This document shows, piece by piece, positions 44,956 to 55,968 of a stretch of 64,000 nucleotides of DNA. Both the position numbers and the translations under genes were made by a program. The stretch lies in assembly GCF_002575655.3 (NCBI RefSeq), contig NC_053037.3:147199207-147263206 (forward strand), given 5' to 3'. Within the stretch, counting starts at the first letter, position 1. Every line of letters starts with the position of its first letter. This stretch comes from Aegilops tauschii subsp. strangulata (lineage: Eukaryota > Streptophyta > Magnoliopsida > Poales > Poaceae). Below the pieces are notes generated by a model. That model did not search any database. It saw only the letters and a list, made by a program, of their open reading frames with translations, and was not told the origin of the DNA.

Positions 44956-45666
44956 CTACTTGAGCAGGTCGAACACAGCTTGGGCATGCTCCGACCACTC
45001 GAAACCTTTCTTGGTGAGGAGCTGCGTGAGGGGCTTGGCGATGATGTCGTAGTGCGGCACAAACTTGCGGTAGTATCCAGTGAGACCGAGGAACCCGTGG
45101 AGTTCGGTCGCTGTCGTCGGCGTAGGCCACTGCACCATGGCTTGTGTCTTCTCAGCATCGGTGGTGACGCCCTCGCGTGACATCACATGGCCGAGGTAGT
45201 CGATGTGGTCGGTGGCGAACTCGCACTTGGAGGCCTTGACATAGAGTTGGTGTTGGCGAAGTAGGTCCAACACCGTGCGCACACGTTCCAGGTGCTCCTC
45301 CATGGTTTTTGAATCCTGTCTTGGCTTCATCTTCTTCTCGCATTCGAATCTGGTGAGTCCGAATGGCATGACTCGGAACTGGAAATGGCCGTGATGGGTT
45401 TTGAATGCCGTCTTGGCTTCATCTTCTTCTCGCATTCGAATCTGGTGATAACCGGCCCGTGGGTCGAGCTTGGAGAAGACCGTAGCACCCGCCAGTTCAT
45501 TGAGCAGTTCATCCACGATCGGCAGGGGAAACTTGTTCTTGATCGTTGCATCATTGAGCCTGCGGTAGTCGACGCAAAACCGCCAGGTGCCGTCCTTCTT
45601 CTTGACCAATAGCACGGGCGCCGCGTAGGGGCACACGTTGTGCATGATCACGCCTGCGTCCAGCAT
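44956..45666 (-). pseudogene. pol: O reverse transcriptase lacking its active site
   Basis: 236 codons with RT fingers (VLLVKKKDGTWRFCVDYRRLN) and palm start (MPFGLT). After MPFGLT the frame jumps to TMEEHLERVR: about 32 residues, including the xxDD active site seen in T (FIDDIL), are missing. In their place are 50 bases (45307-45356) that copy 45399-45448. The RT is catalytically dead. Its 5' side starts after TGA 45670-45672; the 3' end is TAG 44956-44958. Confidence 0.9.
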
Positions 45667-45669
45667 CTC

Positions 45670-46431
45670 TCACACCTGCCGCTCGATCTCGTCTTTCTGT
45701 AGGGGAGAGTAACGATAGGGACGATTGGCTCGGATCGCCCCTTCCACCAAAGTGAGAACGTGGTCGTACTGGCGATGCAGCGGCATGCCGTGGGGCGCGG
45801 CGAAGACATCGGCGTACTCGTCGAGGAGATCGGCGAGAGGGGTGTGGCAGGGTGTCTTGCGTTTGGCCTGGGCGGGCGGACACGCATCCACCATGGCCAT
45901 AGCCCACACTTTGTTGCCGGCGATCATCTTGCGAAGTTCGGCCGGCTCCACCGGTGTCAGGGTGTCGGTGGACTTGGGTTTGACTCCCTGCAGCGTGACT
46001 TGTTCGCCATCGTGGAGGAAGGAGACGAACTTGTCTTGCCAATGGCATGTCATGGGATTGTGCTGTGCCAGCCAGTCCATGCCCAGGATGCCGTCGTAGG
46101 CACCGATGTCGAGCTCACGCATCGGTGTCGAGAAGGTGTGCCCCTGCCACCACCACTTCAGGTCAGGGACGATGCGATCACATGTGAGGCGGTCGCCGTT
46201 GGCGACCCGGACTTCCACCGGTGGCAGTGGTTGAGTTTGCGCGCCGATGCGGTCGATGAAGATTTTGTTGACGAAGCTATGGGTGCTGCCCGAGTCGAGG
46301 AGAAGTAGCATGACTTGGTTCCCGACCAGGGCGCACAGGCGAATTGTACTTGGCGAATTGGAGCCGTCCAGTGCCTGGGCTGAGAGAACGCAGCACTCGG
46401 CTGCCTGATCCGCTGGAGCGGGCTCGTCCAA
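45670..46431 (-). pseudogene. pol: O protease and start of RT
   Basis: 253 codons. The retropepsin motif LLLLDSGSTHSF has D46, followed by GILGMDWLAQHNP. The RT N-terminus (RPYRYSPLQKDEIERQ) ends at TGA 45670-45672, most likely a former CGA. Upstream, a stop near 46434 separates it from gag. Confidence 0.87.
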
Positions 46432-47565
46432 GAGCTAGAGGGCATGGATCACGTCGTCGGAGAGGACCTCGCCATGCTCCCCCACATGGATCATGAGCAA
46501 TTGCGCTGGCTGCATGCAGCGGTGCTCCCGGGAGTAGCGGTCACCCCACTTGAAGCAGAGGTTGTTGGCGCGCATGTAATCCCGCAGTTGGCGCTCCCAT
46601 GCAAACTCGTCGCCGGCAGCGCGTGGTGCTGCCCCTTGGCGCGGTGGTGCCGCGTTCGCTGGTGGAGGAGGGCGTCCTGGAGGAACTGGCCGTGCGCGCA
46701 GGCATGTCGTGCCCAGCTCCTCCTCCTATATGCGCGCCAGCACGGACGCATGGGTGATGCTTTATGGGCCTTGCAGGCGAACCGCAGCGTGCAACTCGTC
46801 CTTCAGGCCCAACAGGAACTAGGTGATGAAGGACTTGTTGTTGATGGAGGGATCCAGCGCCAGGAGGTGGTACATGAGCTCATCAAATGCCATGTGGTAG
46901 TCAGCGACGCTGCCGGTCTGACGGAGTTGGAGGAGGTGGTGCATGATGAGCTCGAATTCGTCTGCGCCAAACTCGTGTAGCATGGCGGCGGAGAACATGT
47001 CCCACGACAGGTTGCGGTGACTCTGGCGAAACGCCTAGAGCCAGTGCGCTGCCTGCCCCTCGATGTAGAGAGCAGCGGTGGGCACCCAAAATTGCTGGCC
47101 CACCTTGTAGAGCTCGAAGTACGCCAAACACCGATCCAGGCATAGGTAGGGTGCTGATCCATCGAAGCGAGGGAAATTGTGTTTTGGGGGTTTGTGGTAG
47201 GAGCTCTCTGGGTAGCTGGGGCTGGGCGACGGTGCGGTGACTCCGGATAGGGTAGCACCAAGAGGGGAAACCGGGATGAGCGGTGGTCTGTTGTCCCCCA
47301 GGCGAGCGTGAGCAGAGGCAGGGCGATGGGGCTCGGCGTGGGAGGCTGATGGCATGGAGACGGCGGCATCGGCGGAGGCGGCGGCAGCAGTGGTACCAGC
47401 ATGATGACGGAGCCCGCGGGCGACGCCGAGCCTTCAACGACCTTGTGGGCCGCATCCACGTTGGCCTGCGTCAGATAGAGCTGCCGCGAGAGACCCCGCA
47501 GCTCCAGCGAGATCTGGTTGTTGAAGGAGAGTTGCGCCTCGAGCTGCTTGTCACGCAGAGCGGCC
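46432..47565 (-). pseudogene. gag: O gag, main part
   Basis: Gag is spread over several frames. The 47355-47035 frame has the capsid start (FPRFDGSAPYLCLDRC, QAAHWL). The knuckle at about 46558-46517 reads CFKWGDRYSREHRC, with Trp in place of the second Cys. The Pro-rich N-terminal part adjoins the J insertion at 47565, and the coiled-coil N-terminus continues at 63772. Several stops and shifts. Confidence 0.8.
47561..47565. other. TSD of J, left copy
   Basis: CGGCC, identical to 63772-63776. O gag joins in frame when J and one copy are removed (...FDEQA joined to LRDKQLEAQL). Confidence 0.95.
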
Positions 47566-48046
47566 TGTCAGTGTAAAAACCGGTGGATCTCGGGTAGGGG
47601 GTCTCGAACTGTGCGTCTAAGGTCGATGGTAACAGGAGACGGGGGACACAATGTTTACCCAGGTTCGGTCCCTCTCTATGGAGGTAATACCCTACTTCCT
47701 GCTTGATTGATCTTGATGAATATGAGTATTACAAGAGTTGATCTACCACGAGATCGTAACGGCTAAACCTTAAAAGTCTAGCCTGTATGACTATGGTAAT
47801 GAGTATATATCTCCCTTCGGACTAAGCCCTCCTGTTTATATAGACACCGGGGGGATCAAGGGTTACACAAGGTCGGTTACAGAGAAAGCAATCTACATAT
47901 TTGATCGCCAAGCTTGCCTTCCACGCCAAGGAGAGTCCCATCCGAACACGGGTAGAGTCTTCGGTCTTCGTATCTTCACGGCCCATCAGTCCGGCCCATG
48001 GCTAACAGCCGGACGCCCGAGGACCCCTTAGTCCAGGACTCCCTCA
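47566..48046 (-). repeat. J 3' LTR (left)
   Basis: 481 bp, TGTCAGTGTAAAAACCGG to CAGGACTCCCTCA. It is nearly the same as 63290-63771. A TTTATATAGACACC box near 47834 on the plus strand is a palindromic TATA candidate. No gene. Confidence 0.93.
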
Positions 48047-48472
48047 GTAGCCCCTGAACTTGGCTTCAATGACGAGGTGTTCGGCGCGCAGATTTGTCTT
48101 CGGCATTGCAAGGCGGGTTCCTCCTTCCGAACTCCAAAATAGTCTTCGGACGCAATGATCGTGTCCGGACCTGTAACACACACACCACACGCAACCGTAG
48201 AGAGTATAATATTCCACGAGTCCAATCCGCTGACAACTTTTTGCAACATGACATCACGTCTGCTCGGTCATTATTTCGAACCTTTTTTCGTCTGCCGCTC
48301 CACGTTTCGAGACGCGGTTGCCATTGGCACGTCATGTCGAAGCAGAGATCGTGTCCCCTCATTGCGGGATCCTCATCAATACGGTCATGGGTAACCCAAC
48401 TGTGCCGTTTACACAGCCCTTGGGAACAGGCGAGTTTTAAGGCGAGTGGGGAGGCGTTCGATATTTACCGCC

Positions 48473-48483
48473 TTTATAAAGAG
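48473..48483 (+). promoter_or_regulatory. TATA box of J antisense gene
   Basis: TTTATAAAGAG lies about 110 bases before ATG 48586, followed by a CT-rich stretch (48492-48565) as in many plant 5' leaders. It suggests a private promoter rather than LTR read-through. Confidence 0.5.
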
Positions 48484-48585
48484 ATAAGGATTCCCTTTCT
48501 TCACCCACGCCTTCTCCCTGCCCTTCTATTCTTGAGCTCCAGCGCCCAAACTCTCATCCCCTCCATCTCAGGGAAGTACTCAACC

Positions 48586-51500
48586 ATGTCCGGATCCGGG
48601 GGTCAAGGCAAGTGGATGGTCTCCTCCGTCAAGGAGAAGGACATCACCCAGCTTCGGGCGGCCGGGTATCTGGCAAAAGGAATCGCCCACCGTCTGCCAA
48701 CTAAGGGGCAAGTCATCCCCACCCCGAAGCCTACTGAGAGGGTGGTTTTCCTCCCTCACTTCGTCCGCCCATTGGGGTTTCCACTTCACCCTTTTGTTCG
48801 CGGACTGATGTTCTATTACGGGCTAGATTTCCATGATCTGTCCCCGAACTCCTTCCTCAACATCTCGGCATTCATTGTCGTGTGCGAGGCTTTCCTCCGC
48901 ATCCAGCCCCACTTCGGCCTATGGCTCAAGATCTTCAACGTGAAGCCGAAGGTGGTGGATGGTCAGCACGCGGAGTGCGGAGGCGCCATGGTGAGCAAGA
49001 TGCCCATCGTTACATGGCCTAAGGGCACTTTTGTGGAGACTGTCAAAGAGTGGCAGAAGCAGTGGTTCTACATCACAGAGCCACGCGGCGCCACTTGGGC
49101 GGCGGCTCCCGAATTCAAGGCCGGAGCTCCAATGCGGCTCACCTCCTGGATGGAGAAGGGCCCCAACTGGTCTTCGTCAGACGAGCTGATAGCGCTGCAA
49201 ATGCGCATTCAGAGCATGGTGGATAAGAACATCAAGCTCGTCGACGTGATCCATGTAATGCTAGTTCGCCGGATTCTCCCCTGCCAAAGCCGAAGCTTCC
49301 CTTTATGGGAATTCAATCCGGAGAAGCACCAGACCCTAGAGAGGCTCTTCGGAACTACTCACGAAGATGCCTAGAAGTTGCTCTACAAGGGCAACGAGAA
49401 GCCACCGGTCATAGATTCGGACCGCGGGCACGATCATACCCATCCCACCAATGCGGTAAGTCTTTCTCTTCTCAAGGCGTACCTTCTACTTGTTTGTTCA
49501 AGGAGGATGCCTAATCTTTATTATATTTTTTCAGGTGTGGACGGAGAGAGCGGAGCGGATCCAGTGTCCGGCTCCGCTGCCCGAAGAGCCAGTCATCCCG
49601 CTCCTGGCGAAGATGCTGGTTCCGGCGCCCTATCAGCCGCCGGAGAAGAAGGCCAAGGGGGCCAAAGGTGGCCCCCGTCACAAGGGTGCTTCGGACGTGA
49701 CGTCCGAAGATGAAGAGATCCCTTCCTCCGTCGCTGAGGAGGAGGAGGAGGAGATAATCCCTCCCCCTGATGGGGGAAAGAGGAAGAGGGCGGCCTCCAC
49801 AAATCTGGAGGCGGAGACGTCCAAGAAGGGGAAGGGCTCCCTTGTGGATAACTCCGCATGGGATGTCGACAGTAGTCCGGAGCGACGCCCCCGAACCAAG
49901 CCCCTGGCTGCATCATAAGTGCTAAAACTCGTACTTGTCCATATATCTGGCCTCTCATCTTCATTGTATTGACATGGTTAATTATGCTATTGCAGTCCGG
50001 CCCATGATAGCTCCCAGCGATCCTCATCAAGAGGTTCGTTGGATTCAAAGGCGATGGCTAGTGAGTCACCTCCGACTGCTCACTCTCCCCCGGCCAAGGG
50101 CGACACCGAGGTGTCATCCCGAAGGACCCTCCCTGGCCAGGGCGAGGTTCAGGAGATCGCCAGGGCGGCGCCAGAGGGTGAGACCTCGGCCGCCGGACAC
50201 ATGGGGGAACAGATCCCCATGGGGACTGATGATGGGGGCCAGGTTCAATTCGGCCCCCAACCGAATACGGTTCCGGAGACCCACAAGGCTCCGGAATCCA
50301 GCAAAGTGCCTCCCTCGAAAGGAGGCGTGCCCATCCCGCCGGTGACCTCTGTCCAGCCAAAGGCACCGGACAATCTGCTGGAAGCGCTATGAGGTGCTTC
50401 CATTGTGGATGAACACCGTATCCTTATGGGTACGGTGATTGAGAAGGTTCAGTCCGTCAAGAGCAGACTGACCGAAGCCTGCAGCAATCTGCTGACCGGC
50501 TTTGAGGTAAGTGACGCAAAAGAAATAGTCCCAATATAGACAATAGCCCCTGAGACACTGTCCGGTGTTCGGAAAGAAAAGCCGGACAGAGGATCAATTA
50601 ATTTTCGCAGGGAACAAACTAAATGTGTCTTTATACGAATAAGCAGGCGTCATTCTTGGCCGCGACCTCACGCACTGCCAAGTCTCCGGACTGAAGAAGA
50701 AGCTGGAGTGGGCCGAGGGAGAGCTCGGCCAAGCGAGGAAGGAGTTGGAAGAGCAGCAAGGTATGCAATGACTTGCTATATATTCGGAAAGAATAAATGA
50801 TGTGTATTGACTGTAATGTCATGATTTGTGTAGGAGCGATGACCGAGGTCGAGGCCCTAAAAAAGGCCCTGGCCGAAGCCGAGGAGAAAGCTGCCAAGGA
50901 GCAAGCCGCGCGTAAAAAGCTCAAGGCCAGGCTCAACGAGGTCCAGCAAGAGCTCCAGGACGCGGTAAAAAAGTGCGATGCCTTGGAGGGCGATGTTTTG
51001 GCTCGAGAGACCGAACTCGCCAAGGCTCACCAAAGTGCGGAAGAGGCCCGGGTTGAAGCCCAGGGCGCCCTCCAGGAGATCCAGGAGGCCAAGAAGATCG
51101 CGGCAGGTAAGGCGTTTAGTATGCAAAGCAAGTATGTGAAGAAGAAGTATTTCTTACTAACCCGAATTTGGAGTTCCCCAGGGGCATTTGTGGACCTGCC
51201 GCGCAGCATGTCAGACGCTGCGGAGTTCTTCCGGGCCGAAGAAGGGAGCTCGACGGAGAAGCTGTTCTGGTCACAGTACCTTGCGCCAGAACATCCAGTG
51301 CCCTTCACCGATCAGCTGAAACAGCTGGTCGAGCTGCACAGGGTGGCTGAACTGGCCATGAAGGATTTGATAATCTGGATGTGGCCTGCCGAAGCTATAC
51401 CCAGCAGTTACTTTGGCCTCGTGAAGCTGCTGGTGAATGCCTGTCCTCGGCTGGACGTCGTCAAGCGGTCGGTCTGCATCGAGGGTGCGCGCCTGGCCTT

Positions 51501-51666
51501 CGCCTATGTCAAGGTGTGGTGGGAGAAGATGGACGCCGTCAAGTTAGCGACCGAGGGGCCGCCTGAGGGCGAGGAGCACCGCAAGCCTGAGCTGTATTTT
51601 GATAGTGTCCTGGAGGGATCCCGCATTGTTGCGGAGCAATGTGCGAAAGACGTGATCTTTGAATGA
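48586..51666 (+). pseudogene. J antisense six-exon gene (Transposase_28-like)
   Basis: This gene runs opposite to gag. Exons: 48586-49455; 49535-~49915; 49996-50506; 50647-50760; 50834-51106; 51182-51666. Introns are 70-140 bases with clear GT...AG ends, except that the donor after exon 2 reads ATAAGT. Exon 1 (290 codons) resembles the plant domain called 'putative gypsy type transposon' (Transposase_28), with LPHFVRPLGFPLHPFVRGLM and a helical core. Exon 2 is acidic/Lys-rich with PEEKK, EEEEEE and KRKR, possibly a nuclear signal. Exons 4-5 form a long coiled coil (KALAEAEEKAAKEQAARKK). Exon 6 is an alpha-helical domain (WMWPAEAIPSSYFGLV). Stops at 49372-49374 (TAG, from TGG) and 50390-50392 (TGA, from CGA) make this copy non-functional. 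In Tat elements such antisense genes are known, role unclear. Confidence 0.8.
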
Positions 51667-52839
51667 ATACATTCATATTTGTCTCACCCTGTATTAAAAG
51701 ACAATTTATGTAATATAATGCTTTATGTTAAATTTTTACCTCCTGTGCGGCCGTTTTTATTAAATCTGAGAGTTCGACAGTCGTCGGCTTCAGCCCCCAC
51801 GTAGGTAGTACGGGGGTGTTCAGGATGGAATCTAAACACTCTTTATCCAATTTTTTGGTCCTTAAAGGAGGTGTTTAGCGCAACGAACCAGGCAGTCGGA
51901 CTATGCGGCTTTAGCACCCTCACTTAGCCATAGGAGTTTGATGATAGAAAGGGTAGGCGCAGCCCCTAGTATCCGAACTAGGATGCTGTAAGCGCCTGAT
52001 CGGGTAAGGGAACCTCCGAAGAGCTGACCGGCTCTCGCCGCATCATGACAGTCAGTTTTCGGCTTTCTCTACTGAGGTGCTCATCCAGATAAACCAGGGC
52101 ACAATCGCAGTAGTTCTCCCTTTACTACCTTAGCCGATATAGCGGAACGTAAGGTAGCAAGCACAAGAGCCGGGCAACCCAACTATTGACCAAAGACATG
52201 ATTCGAAGCCAATGCATATACTGCTAAATTCGGGGTGCCGAACTATACTATAAAAAAGTGTTCGGACTTTGTTGCCGTACTGCGGGGCACTATGAAGCCC
52301 CTGTCAAATATGGAACATACCAAAGTGTACGGGTGCTATCTAATAAGGTTATCAACAGAAAAAGGAAAACAGAAAGCAAAGGTAATAAGCTGGGGCCTTT
52401 AGAATTTGGGCCGCGAACTGTTTTCATTATAATTTGATTAATATGTCAAGGCGCATTGATAGAAGTAGTGCGATAAGCAACAAGCTATTTAACATGCCAA
52501 GACCAAGGGAGAGCTGCGTGTGGGTCCTGAAAACAGGTAGAGTGATCGTTAAAGGAAACACCTAGAAATTCCCCCATACACTTGTGCTTCTTGCCATCTT
52601 GGTGTGCTTATCCTTTGACAGGACCGGTGATCAGGCCATCACGGAAAGCTTGTGGAAAAGAGACCTGAAAAGGGAAAAGAGAAACAGTGAAAGTATGTGT
52701 GTCCAGGAGCGGTCAAGCCGTATTGCGGATCACAAGCTAGTTATGCCTTCGTCTATGCCCATGGTATTTTGAGTGCGTAGTTATGTATGCGCGGTACAAA
52801 TGCCGCCACTTGAGTGGGACTGGGGCGGAGGCAAAATTG
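51667..52839. other. J non-coding region between antisense gene and protease
   Basis: About 1.2 kb without a supported ORF. Where an autonomous relative would have RT, RNase H and integrase there is no trace of them. It includes a CCCCCACGTAGGTAGTACGGG hairpin-like block near 51797 and a CAGGACCGGTGATCAGGCC block near 52619. ORFs at 52584-52772 and 52783-52968 are not convincing. Confidence 0.65.
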
Positions 52840-53523
52840 CTAGTCAAGCTCTTGATGAGCCGAGCTATCCTGCTGCAGAATAGTCCGGACCCTCTTGACA
52901 GTGTTCGGGAGCTTGGCCGCCGAATTAAGGTTCTGCTTGAAAAGGCCGCTCTGTACTTCTGCTGCTAAGGCAGCGGTGTGTTCCTCGGTACGGAGGGAAC
53001 GTTCCGTGTTTCCATTGACTGTTATGACGCCGCGTGGCCCGGGCATCTTGAGCTTGAGGTAAGCTTAATGAGGCACCGCATTGAATCGAGCAAATGTGGT
53101 TCGTCCAAGCAGTGTGTGATAGCTGCTGCGAAAAGGGACGATATCAAAGATTAACTCTTCACTTCGAAAGTTGTCGGCAGATCCGAAGACAACCTCTAGC
53201 GTAATTGAGCCCGTACAGCGAGCCTCTACACCTGGTATGACTCCTTTAAAGGTAGTCTTTGCGGGCTTGATCCGTGATGGGTCAATGCCCATTTTGCGCA
53301 CCGTATCCTGATAGAGCAGATTGAGGTTGCTGCCACCGTCCATGAGCACTCGCGTCAGGTGGAATCCGTCAATGATTGGGTCGAGGACCAGTGCGGCTGA
53401 ACCGCCATGACGGATACTGGTCGGATGATCCCGGTGATCAAAGTGATCGGGCATGATGACCATGGATTGAATTTTGGGGTGACTGGCTCTATCGCATAGA
53501 CGTCCCTGAGCGCGCGCTTGCAC
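52840..53523 (-). pseudogene. pol: J aspartic protease and linker
   Basis: 53523-53065 has the retropepsin in Tat form, VLMDGGSNLNLLY (Asp-Gly-Gly instead of Asp-Thr-Gly is usual in this lineage), and HTLLGRTTFARF near the C-terminus. Another frame to about 52840 (KMPGPRGVITVNGN) is the linker that normally leads to RT. Sequence similarity ends there. The protease frame overlaps gag at 53355-53523 by a frameshift. Confidence 0.82.
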
Positions 53524-54776
53524 TCCCTCTTAGGGATGTGTGTGGCATATATCATGTTCACCGTTTTGACCTGAGGAGGAAACTTCTTTTGTCCCCCTGT
53601 GTTCGGTTGCCGGGGCTCCTCGTCATCGTCCTTGCTTTGCGATCCCTTTTCCTTGTTCTCTGCATTTGACTTGCTGGCCTGTTTAAAAACCCAACAATCT
53701 CTGTTGGTATGATTGGCTGGTTTTTCCTGGGTGCCATGGATTTGGCACGGACGATCAAGTATGCGGTCCAAGCTGGATGGTCCCTGATCATTTCTTTTAT
53801 ATGGCTTCTTCCGCTGACCGGACTTGGAGCCACTGAATCTGGCATTGACTGTCGTGTCATCGGTGTTGTCACCATTGCTTCGACGTTTGTGTCTGTTGCG
53901 TCGGAGCTTTCCGTTGCTATTTTTGCCTTCGTAGGTGCCTATTTCGCTTGCTTTGTTTTTGCTACGGGCCAGCCAACTATCCTCACCCGCACAGAAGCGG
54001 GTCATGAGTGCCGTGAGGGCTGCCATGGATTTCGGCTTTTCCTGGCCGAGGTGGCGGGCGAGCCATTCGTCACGGATGCTATGTTTAAAGGCCCCTTGGG
54101 CTTCGGCATCCAGACAGTCGACGATCTGGTTCTTTTTAGTTAGGAACCTAGTCCAGAATTTCCTGGCTGACTCTCCAGACTGTTGGACTATGTGACTTAA
54201 GTCATCGGCATCCGGTGGTTGGACATATGTACCTTGGAAGTTGTCAAGGAAAGCTTCTTCCAGGTCCTCCCAGCTGCCAATAGAATTTTCAGGCAGACTA
54301 TTTAGCCAGTGCCGAGCTGGCCCTTTGAGTTTTAGTGGGAGGTATTTTATGGCATGAAGGTCATCCCCGCGGGCCATGTGGATGTGGAGAATAAAATCCT
54401 CAATCCATACCACGGGATCGGTTGTTCCATCGTATGATTCGATGTTTACGGGTTTAAACCCTTCTGGGAATTCATGATCCATTACTTCGTCAGTGAAGCA
54501 AAGAGGGTGTGCGGCGCCTCTATAACGGGCCGCATTGCGACATAGCTCCAATGGAGTCTGTCTGCGGTTTTCGGCCCGGGCGTGACTAGGTTTGTCATGT
54601 CCGAATAGATAGCCATCCTCGCGTGTCAAGGCACGTCCTCGCGATCCGTAGATCGATCTTGTATGTCCTGGTCTACTGTCCAGGTCTTGACGAAGGTCAT
54701 ATGTATAACCCCGAGTTGTCTTATCCCTGCCTTTATGGCGAGGTGGGACAGTCTGGTTTTTGGCTCGAGTTGCCAT
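53355..54776 (-). pseudogene. gag: J gag, capsid part
   Basis: 473 codons, mostly authentic. The retrotransposon gag domain is at about residues 100-220 (YDGTTDPVVWIEDF, LPLKLKGPARHWLNSLP, FLDNFQGTY). Basic region (KLRRNRHKRRSNG) and a CQIHGTQEKPANHTNRDCWVF motif resembling a Cys/His knuckle of Tat elements follow (C-x2-H...H-x4-C). The C-terminus after about residue 430 is out of frame. Upstream gag continues in other frames to 55968 and, across D, to 63242. Confidence 0.85.
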
Positions 54777-55968
54777 TTTATCCCGACCTCGTGGTGGTCG
54801 TCAGCCGCATTGCACGATGCTGGTGCGGGCTCTAGCGCCTCGTCATCGAACTGAGGTAGCAATTTGCGCTTCAGGTAACTTTTGGCTGGGCGTTTAAGGC
54901 TGTATTCCTCGGCTGCCAAGACATCGGTCCATCTGTCATTGAGCAGGTTTTGATCAGCTCAAAGCTGATGCTGCTTCTTTTTCAGGCTCCTCGCAATGGC
55001 TATTAGCTAAAGCTTAAAGCGCTCCTACTCGAGAGGTTCCTCAGGCACGATGAAGTCTTCGTTGTCGAGGCTCACCTCCTCCTCGGAGAGCGGATGATAA
55101 CTACCGTCCTCCGAGTCTTCTTCTATGGCCTGTTCATCAGGGCTGACTTGCCCATCTTCCCGATTGTCTTGTTCGGCAGTTTGTTCGTCGAGGTCTTCTG
55201 TGTCTTCGGCACCATCCGGAGTGTTATCGTCTCCTGTGCCGGTGTTGCTGTCCTTGCTGCGGTGCGATTTAGAGCGGCGCCACTGACAACGGTGCTTTGG
55301 TTGTGTCGTAGGAGGGTCATCCTTCGCTGGGTTCTCCTTGTCGTCGCTGCTATTATCTTTTGGTGCATCCACCATGTATACGTCGTATGAGGAAGTGGCC
55401 GTCCATCATCCGGTGAACGGCGGGTTTTGGGCTTCCTCTTCTCGGGCATCGTCATCCATACCGTCGACGTCTTCGGAGTCATAGTTAAGCGTGTCGGTTA
55501 GGTCTTCGACAGTGGCTATGAAGTGGGCGGTGGGTGGGAAACGAAATTCTCCATCATCAGCCTCCAGTTCAAACCGGACATAGTTCGGTTGTGAGCCCTC
55601 CGCTAAGGATAGATTTCTTAATGAGTTTAACATGTCGCCAAAGGCGAGTGCCGGAAGATATCTGCAGCGCTGAATTCGAAGATCGATAACTGATCAAGGT
55701 CAGCGTCCGCGGACGCGCATGGTTCGGAACTTATAGCCGGAGACGAGTCCGGAGTTCCGGTGACACAAATATCACATGAGGTTAAGTCTGTGTGCGGCTC
55801 CAACACCGCGGAATCTGTGGGCTCTGTGGCGGGGTTGAGCTTCCCATCCTCGGATGGCGCAATCTGCTCTGGATCTAAGGCCGGAGCGGTTACCGGTGCA
55901 ATTTCCTGAGTATGGTTTGATGACAGATTTAAATCATGTTCGTCGTAGGGATAGGGAGCAGCTGTCGT
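54777..55968 (-). pseudogene. gag: J gag, N-terminal part, multiply broken
   Basis: Acidic, low-complexity gag N-terminus. Segments: 55963-55627, then a one-base shift near 55650; 55633-55025 with TGA 55406-55408 (from CGA) and TAG 55025-55027; then 54919-54626. Motifs include DMLNSLRNLSLAEGSQ and a DDNTPDGAEDTEDLDEQ run. It normally continues into 54776. D interrupts it at 55968. Confidence 0.75.
55964..55968. other. TSD of D, left copy
   Basis: TCGTG against CCGTG at 63026-63030: one difference, a C/T change. Confidence 0.8.

Noticed and set aside
47283..47576. Plus-strand Arg-rich ORF, and others at 45760-46308 and 44620-45180
   Set aside because: Shadows of O gag/pol on the opposite strand in GC-rich DNA; no independent signal.
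53709..54143. 144-codon hydrophobic plus-strand ORF
   Set aside because: Antisense shadow of J gag; the hydrophobic look reflects complement of charged codons.
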